Shown here one piece after another: positions 10,357 to 20,416 of a DNA stretch of 64,000 bases (position 1 is its first letter; the number at the start of each line of letters is the position of its first letter). The DNA is taken from NCBI GenBank assembly GCA_949987705.1, contig OX465281.1, positions 255,722,542 to 255,786,541 on the forward strand, given 5' to 3'. This stretch comes from Thereva unica. Lineage: Eukaryota > Arthropoda > Insecta > Diptera > Therevidae. A model generated the notes under the pieces. That model did not search any database. It was not told where the DNA came from and saw only the letters and a list, made by a program, of their open reading frames with translations. Made by a program: the position numbers and the translations under genes.

Positions 10357-10485
10357 AAAATTGGCATTCAATGCAAATGGTATTTTCTCATAACGTTATT
10401 ACCTTCTTTTCAATATAACATAATTGCTTCATTTAATTCCCGATTGAAAGTACAAACAGTTTTTAGTTCTGATTAAATCCTCAAG

Positions 10486-13400
10486 ATGAACGCACTACGA
10501 AGCAAGCCTACTGTGGTACAAGGATTTGATGGTGTAGTTGCAATATTAAGGTGGCTTTGTGCAATTGCTGGTGCAGATGTCCTAGAGCCGAATTACACTC
10601 CAAATTGGAGAACAGCTTTGGGCGTCAGCATTTTAATACTCCATCATATTGCTCATTTTCATACATTGTACTACTATAAAGATGACGCCATGTTGGCACT
10701 ACGTTGTCTATGCACTTTAGCATTTGGAACACAGGTCCGTATTTTTTTTGGTTTTTTGTTTCAATGATATGATTATATTTTTTGATACTGATATCATCAG
10801 GGCACGGTGAAATTTTCAGCAGCATTAATAAACAAATATGCATATCGATCAATACATTCCTATATTCGAAGTCTTTATTTGGATAACGAAAATGGATCGC
10901 CACAACGAAAGGAGGCCTTAGCAAAAACCATTAGGGATATCGATTTCTATGGTAAAATAATAAAACGCGTTATTATCTTGTGTGCGGGTGTGCTATTCGC
11001 GTATCCAGTTGTATTTTATTTGTACTTCAAAGAACGTGATTATTTCTTTGGTGCATATTTGCCAAATACAGATCCAAAATCTGTGACTGGATACTTCATA
11101 AATATTACGTATCAACTGTCCAGCATTATCTTTGGTATTTTTGGAACTCTTGCTGCTGACACAGCTTTTGCATTTATGATCATTCATGTTCAACTACAAT
11201 CGCGATTGTTTATAATTTCACTTGATGAAACTGAGGAATTATTGAACGACAAAGACAATGGGTTAATTGCTGCTAAAGCGAAACTTTTGAACACTCTGAA
11301 AATGCATCAAGACATCATCAATTTGAGGAATTTAATAGATAAGTGCTTCTCGTTGTCGATTTTTGTGCAAATTGTTTTCTCAGCCCTGCCTATGGCGTTG
11401 GTGATTTTTAATATTTTCTTTGTAGGTAAAATTAATTTTAAAATAGGAAGTGTCTTATCGGAGGCAGAGCCGACGACAGAATTGATGAGAGTCGACGACA
11501 GAGATAACGAGAGTCGACCGAGTTGACGACAGAGTCGACCGAGTTGACGAAAGAGTCAGAGAGAGAGTTGGCTAACTCTTTCGTCAACTCGGTCGACTCT
11601 GCCGTCAACTCTATCGTCGACTCTCGTCAACTCTGTCGTCGACGCTCGTCAGCTCTGTCGTCGACTTTGCGTCCGATAAGACACTTCCTTTAAAATACAT
11701 ATATGTTTCGTATTTTTCCAAAAGACCAACTGGATTGCTGGATTTGGATTTATTTGCTACTTCTTCATGCAGTTCTTCATTTACTGTCTAATTGGGACAC
11801 TGCTAGAAGTGACGGTATGTACCCTTCCATTTATAATATTGCCTTAAAACAAATCGCAAAATTAATATTGTTTTATTTAGAATGAACAAATAACCGATGC
11901 TATTTACAATTTTAACTGGTATCAATTTCCTGTCAATTGCCAAAAATTAGTTCTTTTGGCTCTGATGCAATCACAAAATGCTGAAAGTTTGATGATTGGG
12001 TCAATTGCACCTCTAAATGTCGCAACTGGAGCAACGGTAAGTGGGTACAGGCTGGGAAAAAGTTCGTCGAAAACGAACGAAATATGCATCATTATTATCG
12101 ACTATGTTTCGTCATTTGTCGAATGGAGTCGTTATGGCAGAGATGAAGTACACTCCTTGTTGCGCCCATTGCAATAAGTCCTTTATATAGGGTTTATACA
12201 AAAACCGACTTTATAAAAAACCGGTTGTTGAATTTTAACAATTCAATGAAACCGGTTTAATCCTGTTTGGAATTTGGAAGACATATCAAGTTTCATATTT
12301 TTATGTATGTATGATTTAAAAATACATTTATACGTAGGTGTATAATCACTCAATAAGTTCGTAGGATAACCAATCAAAAAAACACGATATACTCTTAGCG
12401 CTTTATCGATAGCGAACTCACCAACTGCGCCTTGAATAGGGCTGCCATCCGTCCGGGTTTCCCAGATTTGTCCTAGTTTGGATGGCGACCCGGGAACTTT
12501 TTGTGTCAGTGGTGATCCGATCAATTGAATGATACTTAATAAATTACAACAAATCTTAGTGAAATATTGACTCGTAGCCAGCATCCAAGCAAACTTCGGC
12601 GTAGAAAAAATGTAAAAACAAGTTTTCAAACGTACACGGTACACCGATCCGAAACGAAAAGAGGGCTTAATCCAGTCGTTCAAGGAAGCCAAGTTTTTAG
12701 TTATCAAACGACTTAATGTCGAAACGATTTCTTTTCAGATCAAAATGACCAAGCAGGTGCCAAACTGTATAGGAGTTATTAAGGTTTAAGTAGTAATTAA
12801 ACACTGAAATAGAAGGTGGTCTGCCAGACACTAGGCACTGCCACAAACCCGATCTTTGGCAGATCTTTGTTTTCTAGTATAAAAATGCTTTAATTCTATT
12901 GTAGGTTGCAACTGTTACTCGATAGGTCAGTTGCGGTTCCAACAACAAAAAGATTGGTCTGCCAACCAGAGCCATTAATATCATCGGCGTTCGTACGGAG
13001 GCATTTAGAATCAGCAAACCAGATAGCATAACCCGAATATAGCTCGTGGCTTTTTGTAACATCGCAATCATCTTCTGTAGAAAAATCTTCATTTGATAAT
13101 ACCTGTCCGGATAACGATTTCATGCATGCCTGTGGGGGGGGGGGGGAATGTCCATGAATGGCTTAAAAAATTATATAGGACGAAGAAATGGGGCAATTAT
13201 ATTGGTAACCATAAAGCGTGGCAATAGCATACTTAGTAGAACGGTTCTTGTTCGATTGCATAGGTCAAGCAGCATTGGACGTGGTTGGTGCTTAGCTGGG
13301 GGACTGCTTGGTAAAACGATGCGAATGCATTTATAAATTTCCATGTCTTAATTTTTAGATTTCCGTGTCTGTGACGGGAGTGTGAATGACTGTGATGGGA

Positions 13401-13697
13401 GCTGCGTACTTTTGTGGCATGCCTATTTGTTCGCTATGCGTGCTAGCTGCGGGCGCGTGCATGCTGGTAACAAAATTAATGACTTAATTATATTAAATCG
13501 GAAAACCAATCGAATTGTCATCTTTCGTCAAGTCATTCGTGAATTATTTGAAATTTGCGCCATCTATCGTTAAAACGCTACGAACTTTTTCCCAGACCAA
13601 TATTTAATAATTATTTATACTTTATTGTTTTTATTTCATATAGGTTATGAAGACGATTTATTCATATTTGATGTTAGTCATCAATTTCTTGAAGTAG
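10486..13697 (+). CDS. Odorant receptor copy 3, intact, five exons
   Basis: This is an insect odorant receptor (7tm_6 family), expected to pair with the Orco co-receptor as an odour-gated cation channel. Exons: 10486-10734, 10801-11421, 11725-11814, 11881-12036 and 13644-13697, 1170 bp in all, giving 389 residues, the usual length of the family; every junction is phase 0. Hydrophobic segments fall near residues 43-60, 66-84, 139-158, 180-212 and 270-290, all of exon 3, and residues 335-350. The C-terminal half has the conserved small exon ending KTIYSYLMLVINFLK. The donor after exon 2 is a weak GTAGGT; a better-looking GTAAAA four bases on would break the frame. Intron 2 holds a 243-bp MITE, and intron 4 (1607 bp) is swollen by inserted DNA. 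Kin to copy 4 throughout. Subfamily and ligand are unknown. Confidence 0.92.
11446..11688. mobile_element. 243-bp inverted-repeat MITE with GTCGAC-rich core, 9-bp TSD
   Basis: It begins GGAAGTGTCTTATCGGA and ends with the complement TCCGATAAGACACTTCC. A perfect 9-bp duplication TTTAAAATA flanks it (11437-11445 and 11689-11697). The interior is a short tandem array of GTCGACGACAGA-type units on the left and its complement on the right, so nearly the whole element can fold back. A 9-bp TSD suggests a Mutator-like mobiliser. It lies in intron 2 of receptor copy 3, 24 bp after the exon, and is absent from copy 4. Confidence 0.9.
12050..13605. other. Insertion-filled intron 4 of OR copy 3
   Basis: The inserted DNA is bounded by CTGGGAAAAAGTTCGT and its complement ACGAACTTTTTCCCAG (near 12051 and 13583). 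The intron 4 of copy 4 has related ends at about 22465 and 22920. Inside are a 13-G run (13134-13146), a GGGCAATTATATTGG repeat and a palindromic ccatccgtccgggtttccc motif near 12446. The 154-codon minus-strand frame at 12243-12707 shows no domain and is probably chance. Confidence 0.5.
13134..13146 (+). repeat. Homopolymer G13
   Basis: Thirteen consecutive G within intron 4 of receptor copy 3. This is a likely sequencing and assembly weak point. Confidence 0.9.
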
Positions 13698-14021
13698 GAA
13701 AAAAGATATTAATAATAGCAATTTCGTTTCAACAACACCAGATAGAAAATACATATATACACCATCAGATTGCAAATCTTAGTTGTTTATTTAGTGCAAT
13801 GTCAAACTCTTTAGCTTAAAAACGTTGTTCATCTGGATGAATTGAAAATTAATCACTTTTGATATAATAACGGTTGAAACGAGAACATTGATACATACAA
13901 ATTACATATATGTATGTGTAAGCTGATATCATTGGTTTACCTGATTGTAATCGAATTCATAATCGCATTTTAAAATTGAGTTAGTATATCAATATTTTAT
14001 TGTTACCGCACTATTTGTTCA

Positions 14022-14027
14022 AATAAA
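14022..14027 (+). terminator. Polyadenylation signal of OR copy 3
   Basis: AATAAA 325 bp beyond the stop codon, in a 3' flank shared with copy 4 (ttcaattgttttaatcta follows in both). Homology with copy 4 ends about 40 bp later, near 14068. Confidence 0.55.
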
Positions 14028-14068
14028 ACAAAATTAAATTTATTCAATTGTTTTAATCTACTACTAAG

Positions 14069-15120
14069 CCTGGAGGACATTGCTTGTTACTACTGACACA
14101 ACTATAGAAAGAGGCTGCAAAAAGTTCGGTTGAAACCAACGAATGAAGGGTAGTATCCATGGATCATAAAAATAAAGGAATATACATAAGCTTGATCGTG
14201 TACATGGAATGAAAAGGATATCTTCAAACTAGTTTTGGGCCTTTTTCAGTTCCTTACAACCTGAGGTTATGTCTAAAAGTACCAAATAAGGCCATTTTTA
14301 CCATTAAAATTGCTTATACAAGTAGCTTCAAAACTATAGGGCGTAGCATAAAAGTTGTTGAACATTATTCATAGGAAATTGTCCAAGCTTTCCAATTTTT
14401 CAATAAAAAAATATCAATTAGCTACTTCTTTTTGGTGAAAAAGGTGGTTGAAGTTGAAATTTTAGTGAAGAAAAAACAGAATTTTTACTACACATAACTC
14501 TGGAAGTTGGTGGGTTGAAGGCTTAACTTTTACCGTTTCGCATAGGTGGGAGTATTCTGCGTAGATTGAGGCCTTATTCAAGAAAATCTCTCATAGGGCA
14601 AAATACAGAGTGATATGTAAACCTCTACCAAAAAATTTATATTTGACAGTAATTTTAACAGTTTTCAAAAACTATATCAAAAATTCATCTAGACAGATTA
14701 ATAGCTAACTAAAAGACGAACATTTAAAAAAAACATGGGTACGAAAACTCAAATTTTCGGCCCGTTAGAATAAATTGAATAGAAAAAATAGTATTTTTTT
14801 GAAAAAATTAGATTTTTGTTAAAAATTAAAAAAAAAAAACGAAAATGAAATTTTAAAATCCGGCTAGAGGGATCGATAGGTAAATTCAAGATGAACATTT
14901 AAAAAAATTTTTTGTCAATAACTTAAAAATTACGACCTCTAGAGTAATTTGGGTGGAATATCAAATATCTCGCCACTGTGCGGTGGTCCCGTTAAATTTT
15001 TTCGAAATTCTGATAAAGGAGTTCGAAGTAAGGCATAAAAAACTGTTAAAATTAGTTCAACCTATACATTTCATAGGCACCAAACAAATTACTTTAGTGT
15101 TGCAAAACTGGTAGAAGGTC
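14069..15120. other. AT-rich spacer, no gene
   Basis: Sequence with poly-A/T stretches that begins exactly where copy 3/copy 4 homology ends, which suggests inserted repetitive DNA. No coding frame or internal repeat was recognised. Confidence 0.4.
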
Positions 15121-15205
15121 GGTGGGAGAGTGCGTAGCGCGTCGGATCCTCGAACCAGCGGCGTGTGGCGTTGCAGGTTCGAGCCTGGTCAGTCGGGCCA
15201 GATTG
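15121..15205 (+). mobile_element. tRNA-like SINE head 1
   Basis: A TAGCGCGTCGG A-box-like word is followed about 40 bp later by GGTTCGAGCC, a perfect B box. The two are spaced as in a tRNA-derived RNA polymerase III promoter, and a pyrimidine-rich tract follows. The whole does not fold as a good tRNA, so a SINE head is likelier than a tRNA gene. Confidence 0.5.
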
Positions 15206-15277
15206 TTTTCTTTTTCTCTTTTTCTTCTTTCTGAAATGATTCATTAACATATATTATAGTCAACCACTGATAGTATC

Positions 15278-15362
15278 TGCCATGGCGCAGAGGGCTAGGG
15301 AGAAGTACCCTCATCTGGAGCTCTGTGGGGCTGCGAGTTCGATTCTTCGGCTCGCGGTGCTT
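15278..15362 (+). mobile_element. tRNA-like SINE head 2
   Basis: TGGCGCAGAGGG (A box) and GAGTTCGATTC (B box) lie 54 bp apart, followed by an oligo-T tract. It lies about 150 bp after head 1 in the same orientation. Confidence 0.5.
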
Positions 15363-15387
15363 TTTTTTCGTCATAATAATTTTTTTT

Positions 15388-15440
15388 TTAATTTCCTTCG
15401 AGGAATTTTGTTTCATAAATGAAACAAGTTTTTGACGTGA
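15388..15440 (+). repeat. Short dispersed repeat, also at 16077-16125
   Basis: The string AATTTCCTTCGAGGAATTTT with gtttcata and an oligo-A/T continuation recurs as aatttccccggagaattttg at 16077. Both follow T-rich runs and may be the tails of a SINE family. Confidence 0.5.
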
Positions 15441-15819
15441 ATACGTCTCTAAATTTGCTTCCAGAACAAAAACTGATGATAACGAAATTATGGCACATAG
15501 TTTTGATTTGCAGATCAAAAACTATTGTTTATATTGAATAAAGAAATATACCATGACGTGGGTGAAGAATCAAAGAATTTTATTATTTACATTTGATTTT
15601 TCGTTTTTCCATTTTCGTGACGAGCACCAACACGTTTACTCAACACGACAGAGCAGGCGAACTAAACAACCTAGAGCGATGGCAAATATATCAATGGAGA
15701 GGGGAAGGATGCCGAGAGAAGGGAAAGGGAATTCAAGGTCACAGGGTTACCACAATCGCGGCATTATAATCAGTCTCATTACTTAATTTCGCATGACAAT
15801 ACAATCTGATCATTTTGTA

Positions 15820-16060
15820 AAAAAATCAAGATGGCGGTTCGAAGATGGCAGTCGAATTTTGCAATTAGGCTCCCCGACCTCCGAAATGGGTATCAAATGG
15901 AAGGGTGTGAGAAGTAGAACACACTTCGCTATGGGGTGTCATTCAAAACCCAAAATGGCGGCCAACACAAAATGGCGGCTTACTTTTTCTTTACAACGTC
16001 CTTGTTATGGGTATCGAATGAAAGTGTATGACGAGTATAGTACAGTAAGCTATTGACTTC
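15820..16060. repeat. Dispersed repeat with ATGGGTATCAAATG words
   Basis: ATGGGTATCAAATGGAAGGG plus gtagaacac recurs at about 25149 (ATGGGTATCAAATGAAAGGG), and a variant lies at about 16006. Associated aaaatggcggc words also appear near 24100. No coding sequence. Confidence 0.5.
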
Positions 16061-16640
16061 ACAATAAATATTTCTTTTAATTTCCCCGGAGAATTTTGTT
16101 TCATATTAAATAAGTTTTTTTTTTAATTCGTCCGAAAATATGCAAATACATTACTGCAAAAACTATTTAGCTACTGCTTAGATATTTTCGATGGCGCGGC
16201 GGCGGCGTGTTATACTTCTCCGAATGGATTTAAAAAGAAGAATCATTCTCGCATTACATACGCTGCATCGTCGGTTAAACGATACTACGGCAGCGTGTCA
16301 TACTTATCGTAAAAGTAGGTTCATACGCAACGATTTAGTTTTTTAAATTGTCTGGCGCAAGTCCAATTGTGTAAATAAACTGAGTGCAAATGACGAGTGA
16401 AAATTACCTCCATTAGTTATTGCGCATTATATTTATACTTATCTACGCGTTATATTATGTTACATTGATGGTCGGAGGAGCAAGTGGTCGAACATCACCG
16501 AGACATATTTGCTACAATCCTTGCGTGCAAGCCGAACAGTTGAGTTCACACGCAACGATCTATTTGTGCCTTGTAGACCTACCTCAATAATTTTTTTTAT
16601 ATTGCCCCCGAAAAAAATGAATGGACTAAAAAGTACGAAA
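16061..16640. other. Spacer with paired short repeats
   Basis: gttcatacgcaacgattta (16319) and gttcacacgcaacgatcta (16543) are direct repeats. gaatggatttaaaaagaaga at 16223 resembles a string inside the arms of the neighbouring foldback. No gene is recognised. Confidence 0.4.
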
Positions 16641-16645
16641 TAAAA

Positions 16646-17017
16646 AAAATTTAAAAACCGACTTCAGAAAAAAACCGCACAAAATGCACAAAAAGGATGA
16701 AATAATTGTTTGTAATTCTTAACAACATTAATCCAATCAGAATGGATCTAGAAAGAAGAATCACTTTTGAAGACGGTGCCAGGTAGTAGTCGTCTTTGAT
16801 TGCACTAACTCTTGCTTCGGGAATTGTTTTCATTTCTTTGTTAGGCTTATGCCCTTAATACATCACCCACAGGTGTTAGCCCGTCTTCAAAAGTGAATCT
16901 TCTTTCTAGATCCATTCTGATTGGATTAATGTTGTTAAGAATTACAAACAATTATTTCATCCTTTTTGTGCATTTTGTGCGGTTTTTTTCTGAAGTCGGT
17001 TTTTTAAAAAATTTTTT
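16646..17017. mobile_element. Foldback element with ~130-bp near-identical arms
   Basis: Left arm 16646-16775 and right arm 16881-17017 are complementary with only one or two differences. The arms run from AAACCGACTTCAGAAAAAAA to tcacttttgaagacgg. The loop is about 105 bp. Small frames found on both strands are mirror readings of the arms. No obvious TSD and no transposase. The high arm identity argues for recent mobility or ongoing arm conversion. Confidence 0.85.
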
Positions 17018-17297
17018 ATTGTGTGAGATTCATCGAATATGGGCCGAGACCAGAGGCACAGTATACAGAAACAAGGTAAGGTAAAAGATACCGACAGCTT
17101 TGAATACCGTGGAAAACGGTCAACAAGTGACGTCAGCACTAAAATGACATTTCTCTTTTACATTATCTTGTATAAGGTGACCAGAGACATCCTACATGTC
17201 ACACGCTCAGTTGCTCTTCAAATCCGGGTGGGTATTTTACCCTTATACGCCTGCTATGAAAAGAAGTATACGTTTCCGACAGCTTTTATCATAACTA
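17018..17297. other. Short spacer before the RTE element
   Basis: Unrecognised sequence holding the left-hand target site of the RTE insertion at its end. Confidence 0.4.
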
Positions 17298-17329
17298 AGT
17301 GTTTACCTTCTTCTTCTTCTTTAACGGCT

Positions 17330-17767
17330 CTACAACCGGGATCCGGTCCTGGCCTCGCGCAACTGTTCTCTCCACCGGTCCCGATTCTGAGCCGATGTCA
17401 TCCAGTTTGGCATCCCTAAACTCTGAGCGTCCTGGTAAACGCCATCCTTCCAGCGAAGGTTGGGCCTCCCTCGCTGTCGCACCCCATAGGTCTTACCGCA
17501 GAGAACTTTCCGAGCAGGCTCATCTTCACTCATACGAGCTAGATGCCCTGCCCACCGGAGCCTACCGAGCTTTATTTTCTTCACAACATCTATGTCGCGA
17601 TAGCGCTCGTAGATCTCGTCATTGTAGAGTCTCCGGAATCGTCCTTCCTCACATACGGGGCCAACAATCCTCCGAAGTATTTTCCTCTCAAACACGCCCA
17701 AGAGGTTTGAGTGCTTTTTGCTAAGCACCCACGTTTCGGATGCATATGTGAGAACGGGTAATCGTCT
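17330..17767 (-). CDS. RTE C-terminal domain, shifted frame
   Basis: This continues the protein above one frame over. RLPVLTYASETWVLSKK overlaps the preceding frame at 17721-17767. It is followed by ERKILRRIVGP and RLRWAGHLARM, the conserved C-terminal motifs of RTE-type proteins, ending shortly before the microsatellite tail. An indel of one base near 17760 would explain the split; a sequencing error cannot be excluded. Confidence 0.8.
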   Translation of the reverse strand, partial: RRLPVLTYASETWVLSKKHSNLLGVFERKILRRIVGPVCEEGRFRRLYNDEIYERYRDIDVVKKIKLGRLRWAGHLARMSEDEPARKVLCGKTYGVRQRGRPNLRWKDGVYQDAQSLGMPNWMTSAQNRDRWREQLREARTGSRL

Positions 17768-20306
17768 TATATAGTAAAAGTTTAGACGTTATGGTTAGAT
17801 ATTTGGATTTGAAGAGCCTTGACAGACTATAGTAGGCTTTGTTGGCTTTTAGCAGTCGTGCGCGTATTTCTGGTTCCATGCTATTGTCGGCTGCTACTAT
17901 TGACCCAAGGTAGGTAAATGATTTTACCACGTCAAACTCGTGTTCCGCTACCTTGATTGTGGGACCAATGTTAGGTGTTCTTCCAGACGAGGCCACCATG
18001 TACTTTGTTTTGCTTTCGTTAATGTGCACTCCCAGATTTCCTGCCGCTTGCTCAATCTGAGTGAAAGCTTCTTGTACAGCTGTTGTTGTTCTTCCAATGA
18101 TGTCAATGTCGTCTGCGTAAGCCAGTAATTGGGTGGACTTGTGGAGAATTGTACCCCTTGATGTCACGCCCGAATCTCGGATCACTTTCTCCAACGCCAG
18201 GTTGAAAAGGAGGCAGGCCAGACCGTCCCCTTGTCGGAGTCCATTATAGATGTTGATTGGTCTGGACAGTGTTCCGGATACCTTTACTTGGCTTGACACA
18301 TTGATCATGGTCAACCTACATAGTCTTGTCAGTTTGTTGGGGATGCCGAATTCTCTCATGGCTTTGTAGAGTTCTACCCTGGCTATGCTATCATAGGCGG
18401 CTTTAAAGTCTATGAAGAGGTGTTGAATTGAGTTTTGAAACTCTAGACATTTTTCCATAGCCTGCCTCAAGGTGAAAATCTGATCAGTCGTTGATTTGCC
18501 TGGGCTGAAGCCACACTGGTAATGGCCTATGATGTTTCTGGCGTATGGGGCCATCCTGTTTTGTAGGATAGCGGAGAATATCTTATACACGGTACTCAAC
18601 AACGTTATACCGCGATAATTAGTGCACGCTGTGATATCTCCTTTTTTGTGTACCGGACAGAGGATGCCTTTTCTCCAGTCTTCTGGCATCACTTCCTGCT
18701 CCCATACTTGCATAATTAATTCATGAATCGCTTGGTGTAATGTAGGCCCTCCATATTTAACCAGCTCCGCTGCGATGCCGTCTGCACCCGAGGCCTTGTT
18801 GTTTTTGAGCCGGCTGATGGCTCTGCTAACTTCTTCTATGCTTGGTGGCGGCAGCATAGCATTGTCATCAGATATTGGTGGAGCCTCCGAATCCTCAGTT
18901 AGCTCGCCATTTAGCAATTCATGAAAGTGCTCTTCCCATCGCTCCAAGATGCCTTTAAGATCGGTGATCAGATTCCCTTCTTTGTCCTTGCAGTATGTGC
19001 AACGTGGTGTGAATTGCGTCATACTGCGGACTCTTTGGTAGAACTCCCGCGCCTGGTGCGGCCGTCGTTCTCTGTACTGTTCTAGCTCACAGACGAGATT
19101 TTTTTCCCAGGCTTCCTTTTTCCGTCTGTGAATTCTCTTTTCTTCTTTTCTGAGCTCTTTATCGTTCTCTTCGCGTGCCCGTGTTCTCTGAGACTGCTGC
19201 ATGGCTCGGTACGCAGCATTCTTACGTTCAGTTGCCAGCTTGCATTCATTATCGAACCAGTCGTTCCGATCTTTACGACTTCTGCCTAAGATGGAATCAG
19301 CAGTACTAATGACAGTATTTTTAAGGCGGGTCCAGTTCTCTTCAACGCCCGGCATCTCATCCCCAGGACTTAGGGCGAGTTCTAATGCATGACCGTAGCT
19401 GTTTCTGGCCATTTCATTGCGTAGTGCAGCTGTGTTGATTCGAGCCTGATCAGCGGATACAAAGCTTTTCAGCGTTGTAATGCGCTCTCGGAGCACCATA
19501 CCAACAAGATAGTGATCCGAGTCGAAGTTGGCACCTCGGTACGTTCGTACCGTCATCAGACCCGAAAGGTGGCGGCGGTCTATCAACACATGATCTATTT
19601 GGTTGCGAGTGGCTCCATCAGAAGATACCCAGGTGGCTTTATGGATATCTTTACGCGCAAATCTAGTACTTGCAACGACCAAGTTCTTACTTGCTGCCAT
19701 CTCTACAACTCGCTGTCCATTGTCATTAGTGTTTTCATGCAAGCTGTGGTTGCCGACATATTGCCTGTATATGGGCTCCCGGCCTACTTTGGCGTTCAGA
19801 TCTCCCAGTATGATTTTTACATCATACCTGGGGCAGGCATTAAGTTCCCGTTCAACTAATTCGAAGAATTCTTCTTTATCATCATCCGGGGACTCTTCTG
19901 TAGGTGCGTGAACGTTTATGAGGCTGATGTTCTTAAATTTACCTCGCACACGAAGGGAGCATAGCCTTTCGTTTATTGCTTTAAAGCCGATAATGGTAGG
20001 CTTCATTCTTTTGCTAACCATAAAACCTACTCCTAGAACATGGTGTTTTGTATGACAGCTGTAATATACGTCATACTCAGGTTTTTGCAAAACACCATTC
20101 CCTGTCCACCTCATCTCCTGAATGGCGGTAATGTCAGCTTTATACTTTGACAGGGTATCGGCTAGATGTTTTGAAGCTCGAGTTCTGTACAGAGTTCGAA
20201 CGTTCCATGAAAAAATTCGTAAATCGTTTTGCCTTTTTCGTTGCCGTGGTCGTCGTCGTTTATTCCAGTATCCGAGGCATGTTGCTCGTTCCGTAATAAT
20301 TGTTTT
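17721..20306 (-). CDS. RTE endonuclease / reverse transcriptase
   Basis: This multifunctional retrotransposon protein nicks target DNA and copies its RNA into the nick. The open frame runs from a stop at 20307-20309. The first ATG in that frame is at 20114, already inside the endonuclease fold, while DLRIFSWNVRTLYRT is encoded in frame just upstream. The native start is therefore lost or non-AUG. Counting from 20114, endonuclease motifs are GDLNAKVG, RNQIDHVL and SDHYLVG (to about residue 210). Reverse-transcriptase motifs follow from about residue 430: NKASGADGI, NYRGITLL, FIDFKAAYDS, GLRQGDGLA, catalytic YADDID and YLGSI. Many insect proteins labelled craniofacial development protein 2-like are this endonuclease. 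The frame ends early at 17721 through a one-base shift, and the remaining domain continues in the next entry. Confidence 0.88.
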   Translation of the reverse strand, partial: KTIITERATCLGYWNKRRRPRQRKRQNDLRIFSWNVRTLYRTRASKHLADTLSKYKADITAIQEMRWTGNGVLQKPEYDVYYSCHTKHHVLGVGFMVSKRMKPTIIGFKAINERLCSLRVRGKFKNISLINVHAPTEESPDDDKEEFFELVERELNACPRYDVKIILGDLNAKVGREPIYRQYVGNHSLHENTNDNGQRVVEMAASKNLVVASTRFARKDIHKATWVSSDGATRNQIDHVLIDRRHLSGLMTVRTYRGANFDSDHYLVGMVLRERITTLKSFVSADQARINTAALRNEMARNSYGHALELALSPGDEMPGVEENWTRLKNTVISTADSILGRSRKDRNDWFDNECKLATERKNAAYRAMQQSQRTRAREENDKELRKEEKRIHRRKKEAWEKNLVCELEQYRERRPHQAREFYQRVRSMTQFTPRCTYCKDKEGNLITDLKGILERWEEHFHELLNGELTEDSEAPPISDDNAMLPPPSIEEVSRAISRLKNNKASGADGIAAELVKYGGPTLHQAIHELIMQVWEQEVMPEDWRKGILCPVHKKGDITACTNYRGITLLSTVYKIFSAILQNRMAPYARNIIGHYQCGFSPGKSTTDQIFTLRQAMEKCLEFQNSIQHLFIDFKAAYDSIARVELYKAMREFGIPNKLTRLCRLTMINVSSQVKVSGTLSRPINIYNGLRQGDGLACLLFNLALEKVIRDSGVTSRGTILHKSTQLLAYADDIDIIGRTTTAVQEAFTQIEQAAGNLGVHINESKTKYMVASSGRTPNIGPTIKVAEHEFDVVKSFTYLGSIVAADNSMEPEIRARLLKANKAYYSLSRLFKSKYLTITSKLLLYKTITRSHICIRNVGA

Positions 20307-20416
20307 TTACGGGTGAGGTTATTAGCCTCACGCCAACCTTACTTGGAAGGGACTAGCCCGATCATATCAGCCTATCCTCTCTCATAGAATAGTTACCTCT
20401 CATAGTGTTTACCTTC

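Larger units (their letters stand above)
17311..20403 (-). mobile_element. Near-complete RTE-clade retrotransposon with TSD
   Basis: The element lies on the minus strand. A 13-bp duplication AGTGTTTACCTTC flanks it (17298-17310 and 20404-20416). The 3' end (low coordinates) carries a GAA-type microsatellite tail, usual in RTE elements. It encodes an apurinic-like endonuclease and a reverse transcriptase, and has about 100 bp of 5' leader. The only coding lesion I see is a frame change near 17760. A deleted relative lies at 61390-62060. Confidence 0.88.

Noticed and set aside
12243..12707. 154-codon minus-strand frame inside intron 4 of OR copy 3
   Set aside because: No domain, no second copy as protein, lies within inserted repetitive DNA; probably chance.
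19201..19911. Plus-strand frames of 63-115 codons
   Set aside because: Antisense shadows of the RTE endonuclease.
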